Shown piece after piece: positions 7,104-15,552 of a DNA stretch of 42,969 bases. The position numbers were made by a program, and so were the translations under genes. Source of the DNA: Acidobacteriaceae bacterium (GTDB taxonomy: Bacteria; Acidobacteriota; Terriglobia; Terriglobales; Acidobacteriaceae). A model generated the notes under the pieces. That model had not been told where the DNA came from and made no database searches. It saw nothing but the letters and a program-made list of their open reading frames with translations. Each line of letters begins with the position of its first letter. Positions within the stretch are counted from its first letter, which is position 1. The stretch spans positions 540-43,508 of the forward strand of contig PLBE01000091.1 in NCBI GenBank assembly GCA_003134435.1. The letters run 5' to 3'.

Positions 7104-7598
7104 TCAATCACTAGACCCGCCAATGCGAGCCTCCTTTTTCAACTGCTCAATCTGCTCCAGGTGATTCGGCCCGTGTTTCGACATCATCTGGACATAATCG
7201 GATACAGTGACGCGCTGTTCGAGCTCGGGATGACGCGCGGATTTCTGCAAGTCTTCCGGCTTCAGCCCTCTCAGTAAGCGGACGTTAGCGTGACGGTTGA
7301 GTCCGTACAGGGCGACGAGTTCCGGGAGTGATGATTCCAGATACCCCAGGTTCTTTGCCCACGCGTCCTGGTCAATGGGCGCGATGACCGGGTCCCGGTC
7401 AGCGAGCATTTGCCGAATGCGGTAGGCGTACAGGATTTCCATGTCCGCGAGATGTCCTAGAATCTCCAAAATGCACCATTTGCCCGGCCCCGGATGATAG
7501 CGCAGCGTCTTCTCCGGCAGGCCCAGGACTGCGGCTGCAATCTGTTTCGGACTATTCTCGGCTGATTCCAGATGCTTTTCCAGTTCGGCTTCCGCCAT
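7104..7598 (-). CDS. DinB-like four-helix-bundle protein
   Basis: A 164-aa protein of the DinB/DfsB superfamily. It has the first metal-ligand helix (GKWCILEILGHLADMEILYA), a central Asp-rich loop (ADRDPVIAPIDQDAW) and the C-terminal KHGPNHLEQIEQL with the paired histidines. The three-His arrangement suggests a metal-binding, possibly thiol-dependent S-transferase-like or hydrolase fold, but substrates are unknown for most members. The ATG at 7598 is preferred over the GTG at 7619, which lacks a ribosome-binding site; GAGAG lies upstream of the ATG. It is the first chromosomal gene outside the tRNA-Leu boundary. A 6-bp stem (GGTTCC/GGAACC, 7076-7095) lies just after its stop. Confidence 0.85.
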   Translation of the reverse strand: MAEAELEKHLESAENSPKQIAAAVLGLPEKTLRYHPGPGKWCILEILGHLADMEILYAYRIRQMLADRDPVIAPIDQDAWAKNLGYLESSLPELVALYGLNRHANVRLLRGLKPEDLQKSARHPELEQRVTVSDYVQMMSKHGPNHLEQIEQLKKEARIGGSSD

Positions 7599-7663
7599 AA
7601 AGGACTCTCGATTGGTCACTGAGCGACAAGCCCGCCGCCGAAACAGCCACAGGCCACCACTCG

Positions 7664-7695
7664 TTGTGATTAATAATAATTGTGATTAATAATAA
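7664..7695. repeat. Perfect 16-bp tandem duplication
   Basis: TTGTGATTAATAATAA occurs twice with no spacer, in the AT-rich upstream region of the DinB-like gene. It could be a duplicated operator or simple slippage. No promoter boxes could be assigned with confidence. Confidence 0.7.
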
Positions 7696-7802
7696 TTTAG
7701 TGCAAAGGCGATTTCACAAATCTTCCTCCGATGGGTGGTACCACTTCTTGATCGCGATGGCCCCGAATCTTGACCGGTTCGGTGGCGGCACTTTGCGCCC
7801 CC

Positions 7803-7831
7803 CAAAAAAACGAAAGCCGCCTTCAGGCGGC
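7803..7831 (-). terminator. Intrinsic terminator of the TIGR03118 gene
   Basis: On the minus strand the stem GCCGCC-TGAA-GGCGGC (7831-7816) is followed by TTTCG and a run of seven T. It lies 47 bases past the stop codon of the gene ending at 7878. Confidence 0.85.
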
Positions 7832-7877
7832 CTTCGCGGGTATTTCGCGTCCGTGTTTACGTCTCCGAGGGCCCGCA

Positions 7878-8900
7878 CTAATTTGGAGCAATCACTCCAA
7901 ACGTTCCAGTCAGGTTGTTCTTGGGACCGGCAGTGAAGAAAAGTTGGTTGGTCCGGCCATTGTTGGCGGTGCCTCCGCCAAACTCAATCCCCCAGAGCTG
8001 GTCGATGACGATGTTCTTGCCCTTGCTGTCCCTGATTGTTCCCACATACTCTCCGGTTTCGAGATTGAAGCCGTTGATCGTGCCGTTGTTGGTGTTGTTC
8101 GAGACCAGCAGTGTGTTGCTGAGCTTGCCAAAGTTCTTGGGCGCAACGGCGAAGCCCCAGGGCTGGTTCAAGGGCTTACCCCCCGCGAGTTGGCGAACGA
8201 ATGTTCCGTCTTCCCGGAAGACGTCGATATAGCCGCCCGGAGCTTCGTTGGCTTGGGCAAAGGCCACGTAGACCAAGCCGCCGATGTCCTGAATGCCAAA
8301 GGGCGCATAGCCTGCCGGCAGTGTGCTGTCGGTAAATGAAGTAACCAGGTTGAAGCTTCCGTCGTACACGTCGACCTTGTTGTTGGCCAGGTCGGCGGCG
8401 TAGAGGAAATTTCCCGATGGCTTGCTGGTGATGGCCAGGCCGGTGTACATCGCACCGGAGGTCGAGTTGTCCACGGCAACGATCGCGTCGTTGGGATTGG
8501 ACTGCGGCGCCCATCCGCTAATGGTTCCATCTAAAGTCGCGAACAGGAAAATGGCGGACCATCCCTGCACCTGAAAGTCGGACGACCCGTTGAAGACAAT
8601 TCCAGTCGGCGAACCGGGACCGGCCCCGCTCTCCGAGGGAACTAAGACCTGCAAGCCCTTCTTGACTCCCTGACCGGTGTAGAGGGTTGACCAACCGGAA
8701 CCGGCATCGCTGAGCCAGAAGGGTCCGCCTGGGCCGTACGCGAGGCCCCAAGCGTTGACCAGGAGCGGGTCCGTGTATCTTGCGCTCCCTACCTGATTCG
8801 AAACGAGATTGGTGAGTTGATATTGCGCCAGGGCCGCAGTCGAAACCGACATCACGGCAATTGTGAGGCAGATAGTGAAAACAATCTTTTGACGTTGCAT
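7878..8900 (-). CDS. TIGR03118 family secreted protein (β-propeller-like)
   Basis: A 340-aa protein starting at the ATG at 8900, which has AAGGAGG eight bases upstream; the 30 residues of open frame before it are not used. The N-terminus (MQRQKIVFTICLTIAVMSVS, then TAALA) is a signal peptide, so the product is exported. Landmarks of this uncharacterised family are YTDPLLVNAWGLAYGPGGPF, TGIVFNGSSDF, FLFATLDGTISGWAP and LYAADLANNKVDVYDGSF near the middle, and NPGT-like IDQLWGIEFGGG at the end. The repeated GxxxVYDGxF and GTIxGW units suggest an NHL/SMP-30-like β-propeller. Function is unknown. It is followed by a strong terminator, so it is probably monocistronic. Confidence 0.9.
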   Translation of the reverse strand: MQRQKIVFTICLTIAVMSVSTAALAQYQLTNLVSNQVGSARYTDPLLVNAWGLAYGPGGPFWLSDAGSGWSTLYTGQGVKKGLQVLVPSESGAGPGSPTGIVFNGSSDFQVQGWSAIFLFATLDGTISGWAPQSNPNDAIVAVDNSTSGAMYTGLAITSKPSGNFLYAADLANNKVDVYDGSFNLVTSFTDSTLPAGYAPFGIQDIGGLVYVAFAQANEAPGGYIDVFREDGTFVRQLAGGKPLNQPWGFAVAPKNFGKLSNTLLVSNNTNNGTINGFNLETGEYVGTIRDSKGKNIVIDQLWGIEFGGGTANNGRTNQLFFTAGPKNNLTGTFGVIAPN

Positions 8901-9252
8901 AGAAAATCCTCCTTGGATAGCGCATGCAGGACTGGAGAGCACCGCGCGGAACAGGTCGCTGGCCCGGCATCTCTCAAGTCCTGGCAGCAATCGAATCCTA
9001 GGTCGGGGGCGGCGGCTGGGTTGTCAACAGGGTGTCATCTGTTTGCACAATTCTTGTCGATATACGCATAGGAGAAGGCTAAAGGACACAGTACGGAGGT
9101 GGCAGTGAGGGGGTAAGGCCGATAAGTCGTTTGTTTCTCGCTGACACCTTGTGATTAAGGCGCGGGCAATACATAGGTCCTAAAGTCTCAGCGCTAAACT
9201 GCCGATAGGATAGACAAGCGGGAGTAGTTATAGCTCGCAAGCAGGTGGAAGA

Positions 9253-9735
9253 ATGACAACTGGTTCGATTTCAGCGGCAAGCCTTAGTGAAAACGTTCTC
9301 GCGTCGGGCAACTCCACACCTCTACAGCAGGCCTTGCAGGCTCTGCAAAACAATCTGGCTTCGGGTAACCTGACTGGCGCCCAGTCGGCATTCCAGTCGG
9401 TGCAGAGAATAACCCAACTCGCGGCGGCCGTCAGTGGAAGCAGTTCGTCGACCAGTTCTCAACTCTCGACCGATCTGACCGCGCTCGGCAGCGCCCTGAG
9501 TTCTGGGAATCTGTCCACCGCTCAGTCCGCGTTTGCCACGGTGCAAAGCGACTTCAGCAGCTCTCCTTCGCCATCGCAGGCCATCGAGACGGGCATCGCG
9601 ACTCAGTCCGAGCAGTTGGTTCAGGAGCTACTTGGCTCGGTGAGTTCGAGCCCCACTTCTCCGAGCACCTCCGACAGCATCACCTCAGTCCTTCAGGCAG
9701 TCTACGGAAAAGGTAGCTTGAACGTCTTTGGATAG
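9253..9735 (+). CDS. Ser/Ala-rich two-repeat protein, 160 aa
   Basis: Acidobacterial-type hypothetical protein with an internal duplication. LQALQNNLASGNLTGAQSAF (about residues 28-47) is echoed by LTALGSALSSGNLSTAQSAF (about 74-93), each followed by a VQ helix. The two units are separated by a Ser-rich linker. The ending is GSVSSSPTSPSTSD, then VLQAVYGKGSLNVFG. There is no signal peptide or cysteine. The S-G-N-L-x-x-A-Q helix-turn-helix hairpins resemble short TPR-like units, so a small interaction scaffold is plausible but unproven. GTGGAAG upstream is a modest ribosome-binding site. Confidence 0.7.
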   Translation: MTTGSISAASLSENVLASGNSTPLQQALQALQNNLASGNLTGAQSAFQSVQRITQLAAAVSGSSSSTSSQLSTDLTALGSALSSGNLSTAQSAFATVQSDFSSSPSPSQAIETGIATQSEQLVQELLGSVSSSPTSPSTSDSITSVLQAVYGKGSLNVFG

Positions 9736-10108
9736 AGCTCGCGTTATAGCTCGCGTGATAGAAAGATAGAACCTGCGTTGGATTCCGCTGACCGCCATAC
9801 CCAATGGAGACCCACAAGCGCGGCTTTCTGCGGATAGTACAGAGAGCGCGGGGGTCCCCCGGTCGCCCCGCTCATGGCGGACAAGGTCCAAACTACAGCG
9901 GCCTGCAGTATCCATGTGCAGAAGAATGCCGAACAGCGCACATCAAATGCCGCTGTCAGCGCGAGAAATTCCTCAGGAAATCCCCCCTTCGTGAGTTATT
10001 ATCTGGTCTACGCTCTCTCGCGAACATACTCGCGATGAGTCGTCAAACGACCCGTTGCGCAATGGGTTTGGTTTTCTTTGCATCTTCTTCCTCCAGAAAG
10101 GCTTTCCT
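9736..10108. other. Intergenic region upstream of the S53 peptidase
   Basis: About 370 bases with no convincing gene. It contains a near-duplicate GAGCTCGCGTTATA/TAGCTCGCGTGATAG close to 9737-9761. The rest is probably untranslated leader and promoter. AGAAAGG lies about nine bases before the ATG at 10109. Confidence 0.5.
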
Positions 10109-13100
10109 ATGCGGCGCAAATTTTTGGTGTACTCCCTACTGGCGGCTCTGGCTTCAATCTATATTTATTCTCTAGCTGTGCCGTTGGCGCGAGCGGAAAA
10201 CGTTGCTCCTGTTCTGATTACTCAGGCTGTAGAGGAAGGAAAGTTGGTCACGCTCGGTGGCAACACTCGGCCCGAAGCAAATACAAGAAACGATCGGGGA
10301 CCGGTGGCCGACAGCCTCTTGATGGATCACATGCTGCTCCAGTTAAAGCGATCTCCGGAGCGGGAACGGGAACTGCAAAAGCTCATCGATGAACTCACCG
10401 ACTCGTCTTCGCCGAATTTTCATCGCTGGCTCACCGCCAGGGAATTTGGCGAGAGATTTGGAGTGGCGAGACAGGATCGCGAAACGATCAAAAACTGGCT
10501 GCAGTCGCAAGGCTTCAAGGTCAATGTGGATTACGAGAACGGAGTACTGATCGATTTTTCCGGTACGGCTGGCGAAGTGCGGCAGGCATTTCACACCGAG
10601 ATTCATAATTTGGAAGTGCAGGGTGTGAATCACATCGCGAACATGAGCGATCCGAAGATCCCGGCAGCCCTGGCGCCGGTGGTTGTCGGAGTGCTTCCGC
10701 TGCACGACTTCAAACCTCATCCCATGTACCAGCGCAAGGCAAACTACACGGTTGGAGGCGGCACCTACCTGGTGGTTCCGGGGGATCTGGCGACAATCTA
10801 CAACCTGAATCCACTTTTTAGCGCAGGAATTTCCGGACAGGGCCAAACCATTGTGGCGGTTGAGGACTCGAACGTTTACAGTACCGCGGACTGGACTTCG
10901 TTCCGCTCGGTATTCGGCCTCTCGTCGTACACGGGCGGCTCGTTGACGGAGGTCCATCCCGCCCCGCCGAGTGGTTCCAATAACTGTTTCAACCCCGGAG
11001 TGGGCAGTGCCGCCGAGGAAGCGACTCTGGACGCGGAGTATGCCAGCGCGGCGGCGCCGAGCGCGGCCATTGTTATAGCTTCGTGTTCTGGCACCTATGG
11101 CGTGTTGACCGCAATGCAAAATCTGCTGAACGAAAGCAGCACGCCGCCTGCGGTGATGAGTATGAGCTATGGCGAGTGCGAGGCTTCCAACGGCGCAACC
11201 TCCAATGCCGCTTTCAGCTCGACTTTTCAACAAGCGGTGACGGAAGGTGTCTCGGTGTTCGTTTCCTCCGGCGACGATTCGGCTGCGGGCTGCGATCGAG
11301 GAGCAACGAAGGCCACGCATGGTATAGGAATCACTGGTTGGGGATCGAGCCCATACAACGTGTCCGTAGGCGGCACTGATTTCGGCGATACGTTTGCCGG
11401 CACCAACAGCACCTACTGGAACGCCACGAACACGCCCACTTACGAATCGGCCAAGTCTTACGTCCCCGAGATTCCATGGGAGGATTCCTGCGCCAGTTTG
11501 CTGATCGCGGAGTTCAGAGGATTCAGCCAGACTTACGGGTCGAGCGGCTTCTGCAATAGTGCGGGCGTAGGGAATTTCCTGACGGTTGCGGGCGGCAGCG
11601 GCGGCCCTAGCGGCTGCGCAACGGGAACGCCATCGCAAGCCGGAGTAGTGAGTGGCACTTGTGCCGGGTGGCCGAAACCAGGGTGGCAGAGCCTGGTGGG
11701 AAACCCGAGCGACGGCGTGCGCGACGTTCCCGATGTCTCACTCTTTGCCGCCAATGGAGTCTGGGGACACTATTATCCCTTTTGCTTTACCGGACCCGGC
11801 GGCGTTCCCTGCACCGACCCGCCCAACCAATGGCCGGGAGCGGGAGGCACATCGTTTTCCTCGCCAATCATGGCCGGCATCCAAGCCCTGGTGGACCAGA
11901 AAGCTGGCGGGCGCCAAGGCAACCCCAATCCCGTTTATTACAGTCTGGCGGCCAGCGAGTATGGCGCCAGCGGCGACCCCTCCTGCAGTTCCACCCTGGG
12001 AAATGCGACCGGCAGTTCATGCACCTTCTATGACGTGACGCAGGGTGACATGGACGTGGATTGCACGGGCACCAACAACTGTTATCTGGACGCCGCTGCC
12101 AACGGCGTACTCTCCACTTCCAACAGCGCATATCAGCCCGCTTTTGGCACCACAACGGGCTGGGACTTCGCGACCGGAATCGGCACCGTGAACGCTTACA
12201 ATCTGGTGAACAACTGGCCGGGAGGCAGTCCGAATTTCACGCTATCGCCCTCCCCTAACACTCTCACCATCACGCAAGGCAGCAGCGGAGCGAGCACGAT
12301 CACGGTCACGCCATCGAACGGCTTCAGTGGAACCGTCAGCCTTGCCGCATCAGGCTTGCCTAACGGCGTGACTGCGGCCTTCAATCCCAATCCCGCCACC
12401 GGCAGCAGTCTCTTGACGCTGACGGCTGGCGCGACGGCAGCTACCGGAACGGTGACGGTGACGGTCACCGGAACCTCGGGTACTCTGACGAATAAAACGA
12501 CGCTCAGCCTTACCGTGAACGCTCAGGGGCAGAGCTTCACTCTCTCTGCTTTGCCGAACACCGTAACCATCGCAAAGGGGGGAGCGAGCGGCGCCAGCGC
12601 CATTACCATCAGTCCGTTAAACGGATTTTCCGGCAGCGTAACGCTGGCCGCCTCCGGACTGCCAAAGGGCGTGACTGCTTCTTTCAGTCCGAACCCGGCG
12701 ACCTCCAGCAGCGTTCTCACCCTGACGGCCAGCGCCACGGCAAAGACAGGGACGGTGACCGTGACGATCACCGGAACCTCGGCGAGCCTGAGCGCGACCA
12801 CAACCATCTCGCTCACGGTGAACGCGTTGGGTAATTTTTCGCTGACGGCTTCGCCGAAGACCGTGACGGTGGCACAAGGCAGCAGCGGGACCAGCACCAT
12901 CACCATCAAGCCGGGGAACGGCTTTGATCAAAATGTTACTTTGAGCGCAAGTAACGTCCCGGCGGGTGTAACTGCATCGTTCAGTCCGAACCCGGCCACT
13001 TCCACAAGCACGTTGACACTAGCGGTAAGCGACTCCGCAGCCATCGCAAAGACGACGATAACTGTCACCGGCACGTACGGAAATCTGAGTCACTCCACGA

Positions 13101-13129
13101 CGGTCAACCTCAATGCGGTCGCTCCGTAG
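10109..13129 (+). CDS. Secreted S53 (sedolisin/kumamolisin-like) serine-carboxyl peptidase with three Ig-like repeats
   Basis: A ~1006-aa exported protease. The signal peptide (MRRKFLVYSLLAALASIYIY ... ARA) supports the ATG at 10109, which has AGAAAGG upstream. Residues ~40-200 form the pro-kumamolisin activation domain (SPNFHRWLTAREFGERFGV). The catalytic domain follows: EEATLDAEYAS supplies the Glu and Asp (about residue 300), VSSGDDSAAGCD the oxyanion-hole Asp, and GGTSFSSPIMAG the nucleophilic Ser (about 580). The tail from ~710 has three repeats of ~90 aa, each with SNGFSGTVSLAASGLPNGVT-like and FNPNPAT-like elements. These proteases act at acid pH outside the cell. The tail probably binds substrate or surface. 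No sorting motif is seen at the C-terminus. Confidence 0.95.
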   Translation: MRRKFLVYSLLAALASIYIYSLAVPLARAENVAPVLITQAVEEGKLVTLGGNTRPEANTRNDRGPVADSLLMDHMLLQLKRSPERERELQKLIDELTDSSSPNFHRWLTAREFGERFGVARQDRETIKNWLQSQGFKVNVDYENGVLIDFSGTAGEVRQAFHTEIHNLEVQGVNHIANMSDPKIPAALAPVVVGVLPLHDFKPHPMYQRKANYTVGGGTYLVVPGDLATIYNLNPLFSAGISGQGQTIVAVEDSNVYSTADWTSFRSVFGLSSYTGGSLTEVHPAPPSGSNNCFNPGVGSAAEEATLDAEYASAAAPSAAIVIASCSGTYGVLTAMQNLLNESSTPPAVMSMSYGECEASNGATSNAAFSSTFQQAVTEGVSVFVSSGDDSAAGCDRGATKATHGIGITGWGSSPYNVSVGGTDFGDTFAGTNSTYWNATNTPTYESAKSYVPEIPWEDSCASLLIAEFRGFSQTYGSSGFCNSAGVGNFLTVAGGSGGPSGCATGTPSQAGVVSGTCAGWPKPGWQSLVGNPSDGVRDVPDVSLFAANGVWGHYYPFCFTGPGGVPCTDPPNQWPGAGGTSFSSPIMAGIQALVDQKAGGRQGNPNPVYYSLAASEYGASGDPSCSSTLGNATGSSCTFYDVTQGDMDVDCTGTNNCYLDAAANGVLSTSNSAYQPAFGTTTGWDFATGIGTVNAYNLVNNWPGGSPNFTLSPSPNTLTITQGSSGASTITVTPSNGFSGTVSLAASGLPNGVTAAFNPNPATGSSLLTLTAGATAATGTVTVTVTGTSGTLTNKTTLSLTVNAQGQSFTLSALPNTVTIAKGGASGASAITISPLNGFSGSVTLAASGLPKGVTASFSPNPATSSSVLTLTASATAKTGTVTVTITGTSASLSATTTISLTVNALGNFSLTASPKTVTVAQGSSGTSTITIKPGNGFDQNVTLSASNVPAGVTASFSPNPATSTSTLTLAVSDSAAIAKTTITVTGTYGNLSHSTTVNLNAVAP

Positions 13130-13142
13130 CATCAGTTCGAGT

Positions 13143-13164
13143 TGGGACGGCTAGTCCCGTCCCA
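13143..13164. terminator. Palindrome between convergent genes, probable bidirectional terminator
   Basis: TGGGACGG-CTAGTC-CCGTCCCA, an 8-bp perfect stem, lies between the stop of the S53 peptidase (13129) and the stop of the CRTAC1 gene (13199). There is no T-run, so it may work with Rho, or be a REP-like repeat. A related motif occurs at 17686-17711. Confidence 0.5.
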
Positions 13165-13198
13165 GCTTGGACTTAGGCCGATTGAAATGAGGTTGGAT

Positions 13199-14926
13199 TT
13201 AGAAGCCCGCTTGGGCGGTGATCCCTTTGCCTTCTACGCACTCATAAGCCCGGCCGCCTGCGAGGTTCTTGTATTCTTCCGTTCTCCCACTCGGCCAGAC
13301 GACGACCAGACGATCGACCTTATCTCGCTTCCCCAGCCCGAAAGTCACTGGGAGTTCGGACTGCGACAGATAGCTGGACCCGCCTTTGACCAGACGCGAT
13401 TGGCTGGATCCGGCGGAATAAATCTTAACCGCGGCACCGATGGCGTCGCGGTTCGACTTGGTCCCGACCAGCCGAATCCGGATGCTCCGGTTCCCAGCCG
13501 TCTGGTCGTTGCGGTAGAGATACGCGGGACCGTTGTTAGAGGTGATCAGCAGATCCAGATCTCCGTCGCGATCGAAGTCTCCATAGGCAATCCCACGTCC
13601 CACCTTTGGTTGACTGAAGCCCCCTCCAATTTCGGCCGCCACGTCGACAAAAGTTCCGTTACCGCTGTTGAGAAAAAGCTGCGGTGGCTGCGCATAGCCC
13701 ACGCCGCTGACATTGCGCACGGTGTCGTCGATGTGGCCGTTCACCACCGCCAAGTCGAGCGCGCCGTCCAAGTCGGCATCGAGAAACACGCATCCGAATC
13801 CTAATTTGTCTTTCGACGCCAACCCCACTCCGCTGGGCATCGCCACGTCAACATAATTTCCGCCATCGGACAACCGGTAGAGCCCGGTCATTTCGTTGTC
13901 GAAGTTCGTGATAGCTATGCCCGGGTTTCCTGAATTGTCGAAATCGGCCACGTCGACGCCCATGCCAGCGCGCGCCCTGCCTTCCGCGGAGAAAGCGATG
14001 CCGGCCTCGACGGCTACGTCCTTGAACGCTCCGTTGCGCTGATTTCGATAGAGCTTGTTGGGCTGCGTGTCATTGGTCACCAGCAAATCGGGCCAGCCGT
14101 CGTGATCGTAGTCGAGCATAGCGACGCCGAGCGATTTTGAACTGCTGTCGAAAATTCCGCTGGTCGCCGTCACATCTTCAAAGGTCCCATTACCGCGATT
14201 GCGAAACAGCCAACAGGTTTCTCCGCGATAGGCTTCAGGTGTGCAATACGATTTGTGCTTACCGTCCAGGCTGCAAAATACGTCATGCTCGGGGGACCAC
14301 TTGACGTAATTACAGACAAACAGATCCAAAAGCCCGTCGCGATCGAAATCAAACCATAGTGCGGAAGTACTCATCGCCTGCCGCCCGCTTAAACCGCTCG
14401 ACTTCGTAACATCGACGAACGTTCCCTTGCCCGTATTTCTGAAGAGCCGGTTTTGTCCGACGCAGGTGATCAGAATGTCGGCCCAGCCGTCGTTGTCGTA
14501 ATCTCCGACCGCAACACCCATGCCATACATTTCAAGATCGAGACCGGCGCCACGGGTCACGTCGGAAAACGTGCCGTTGCGATTGTTACGATAGAGCTTA
14601 AGCGTGCTGGGTTCCGGTCGATGATCCCGTTTATGTCCGGGCCAATCAACGCCGTTCACCAGCAGAATATCTTGCCAACCGTCGCCATCGTAATCGAAGA
14701 ATGCGCAACCGGCGCCGAGCGTTTCCGGCAGCAACTTACCGCCGTAAGCGCCGCTGTTGTGACGGAAGTGAATTCCAGACGGGACGGTTACATCCACCAA
14801 CCGGAAGCCCGGATTCGATCTGCGAGAATCAGCGGAGGGGGCGGGAGTAGTCGCGAACGCGTCTGACAGCAATCCTGACGTCGAGGCCAAGCCGGCCATT
14901 CCCCAGAGAAACGATCGACGATTCAC
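13199..14926 (-). CDS. CRTAC1-family protein, FG-GAP/VCBS repeats with C-terminal ASPIC/UnbV domain
   Basis: A 575-aa exported protein. The N-terminus MNRRSFLWGMAGLASTSGLL carries a twin-arginine (Tat) signal. It is followed by several FG-GAP units with calcium-binding Asp loops (DYDGDGWQDILLVNG, DYDNDGWADILITC, DFDRDGLLDLFVCN, DYDHDGWPDLLVTN, DFDRDGDLDLLITS), consistent with a seven-bladed propeller. The last ~80 residues (IRLVGTKSNRDAIGAAVKIY ... VVWPSGRTEEY) are the ASPIC/UnbV domain. The start overlaps the response-regulator stop by 4 bases (ATGA), so it is translationally coupled to a two-component system. This family is often exported together with TonB receptors in Acidobacteria; its ligand is unknown. 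Confidence 0.93.
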   Translation of the reverse strand: MNRRSFLWGMAGLASTSGLLSDAFATTPAPSADSRRSNPGFRLVDVTVPSGIHFRHNSGAYGGKLLPETLGAGCAFFDYDGDGWQDILLVNGVDWPGHKRDHRPEPSTLKLYRNNRNGTFSDVTRGAGLDLEMYGMGVAVGDYDNDGWADILITCVGQNRLFRNTGKGTFVDVTKSSGLSGRQAMSTSALWFDFDRDGLLDLFVCNYVKWSPEHDVFCSLDGKHKSYCTPEAYRGETCWLFRNRGNGTFEDVTATSGIFDSSSKSLGVAMLDYDHDGWPDLLVTNDTQPNKLYRNQRNGAFKDVAVEAGIAFSAEGRARAGMGVDVADFDNSGNPGIAITNFDNEMTGLYRLSDGGNYVDVAMPSGVGLASKDKLGFGCVFLDADLDGALDLAVVNGHIDDTVRNVSGVGYAQPPQLFLNSGNGTFVDVAAEIGGGFSQPKVGRGIAYGDFDRDGDLDLLITSNNGPAYLYRNDQTAGNRSIRIRLVGTKSNRDAIGAAVKIYSAGSSQSRLVKGGSSYLSQSELPVTFGLGKRDKVDRLVVVWPSGRTEEYKNLAGGRAYECVEGKGITAQAGF

Positions 14927-15552
14927 GGAAGATCGACCAACCCATTGCGGATCGCGTAAACCACCAACTCGGCTGCCTTGTGGATTCCCAAAGCGTCCAT
15001 CATATTGGCACGATGCACGGCGACGGTGTTGGCGCTAAGGTCGAGCACGGTGGCAATCTCTTTATTCGACTTGCCATCCACGATCATTTGCAGCACTTCG
15101 AGTTCTCGCGGAGTCAGCGCGGCGTGCCGCTTGCCCTTCAGGGTTTCGGGACGCTTCAGTTGCGAATCAAGCACGGTCTCGCCCTTCGCAACCCGCCGGA
15201 TGGCCGCACCCAATTCCAAGTCCACCGCATTTTTTAGGACATAGCCGCGAGCGCCGGCTTCCAGTGCCTGACGCACCAGAGTCTCCTCGGGATGCATACT
15301 GAGCATGAGCACCAACGCGTCGGGATGTCTTCCCATAATCTGACGGGTCGCTTCCAGCCCATTCATGCCGGGCATCGCGCAATCCATGACGATCACGTCC
15401 GGGCGAAGCTCGTCGGCGAGTTTGACGGCTCCGACACCATCACTCGCCTCGCCGGCAACTTTGATATCAGGCTCATCCTCAAGAATGCGGCGGAAACCGC
15501 GCCGCACCAGGGTGTGGTCGTCAACCAGCAAAACTGAAATTCTATCCGCCAT
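14923..15552 (-). CDS. NarL/FixJ-type response regulator (LuxR HTH)
   Basis: A 209-aa two-component regulator. The receiver domain has the acidic pair LLVDDH, the phospho-acceptor Asp in VIVMDCAMPGMNGLEA (about residue 57), and Lys in RGYVLKNA. A GerE/LuxR helix-turn-helix follows at ~140-200 (ALTPRELEVLQMIVDGKSNK, EIATVLDLSANTVAVHRANM). It overlaps the 3' end of the kinase gene; the ATG at 15552 is preferred over a TTG nine bases upstream. It is paired with the kinase and presumably controls this transcription unit or distant targets; the CRTAC1 gene overlaps its stop. Confidence 0.95.
   Translation of the reverse strand: MADRISVLLVDDHTLVRRGFRRILEDEPDIKVAGEASDGVGAVKLADELRPDVIVMDCAMPGMNGLEATRQIMGRHPDALVLMLSMHPEETLVRQALEAGARGYVLKNAVDLELGAAIRRVAKGETVLDSQLKRPETLKGKRHAALTPRELEVLQMIVDGKSNKEIATVLDLSANTVAVHRANMMDALGIHKAAELVVYAIRNGLVDLP

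Noticed and set aside
10343-11638. 431-aa open frame on the minus strand opposite the S53 peptidase
   Set aside because: Arg/Ala-rich with no domain; it is the GC-driven antisense shadow of the catalytic domain, whose motifs are clear on the other strand.
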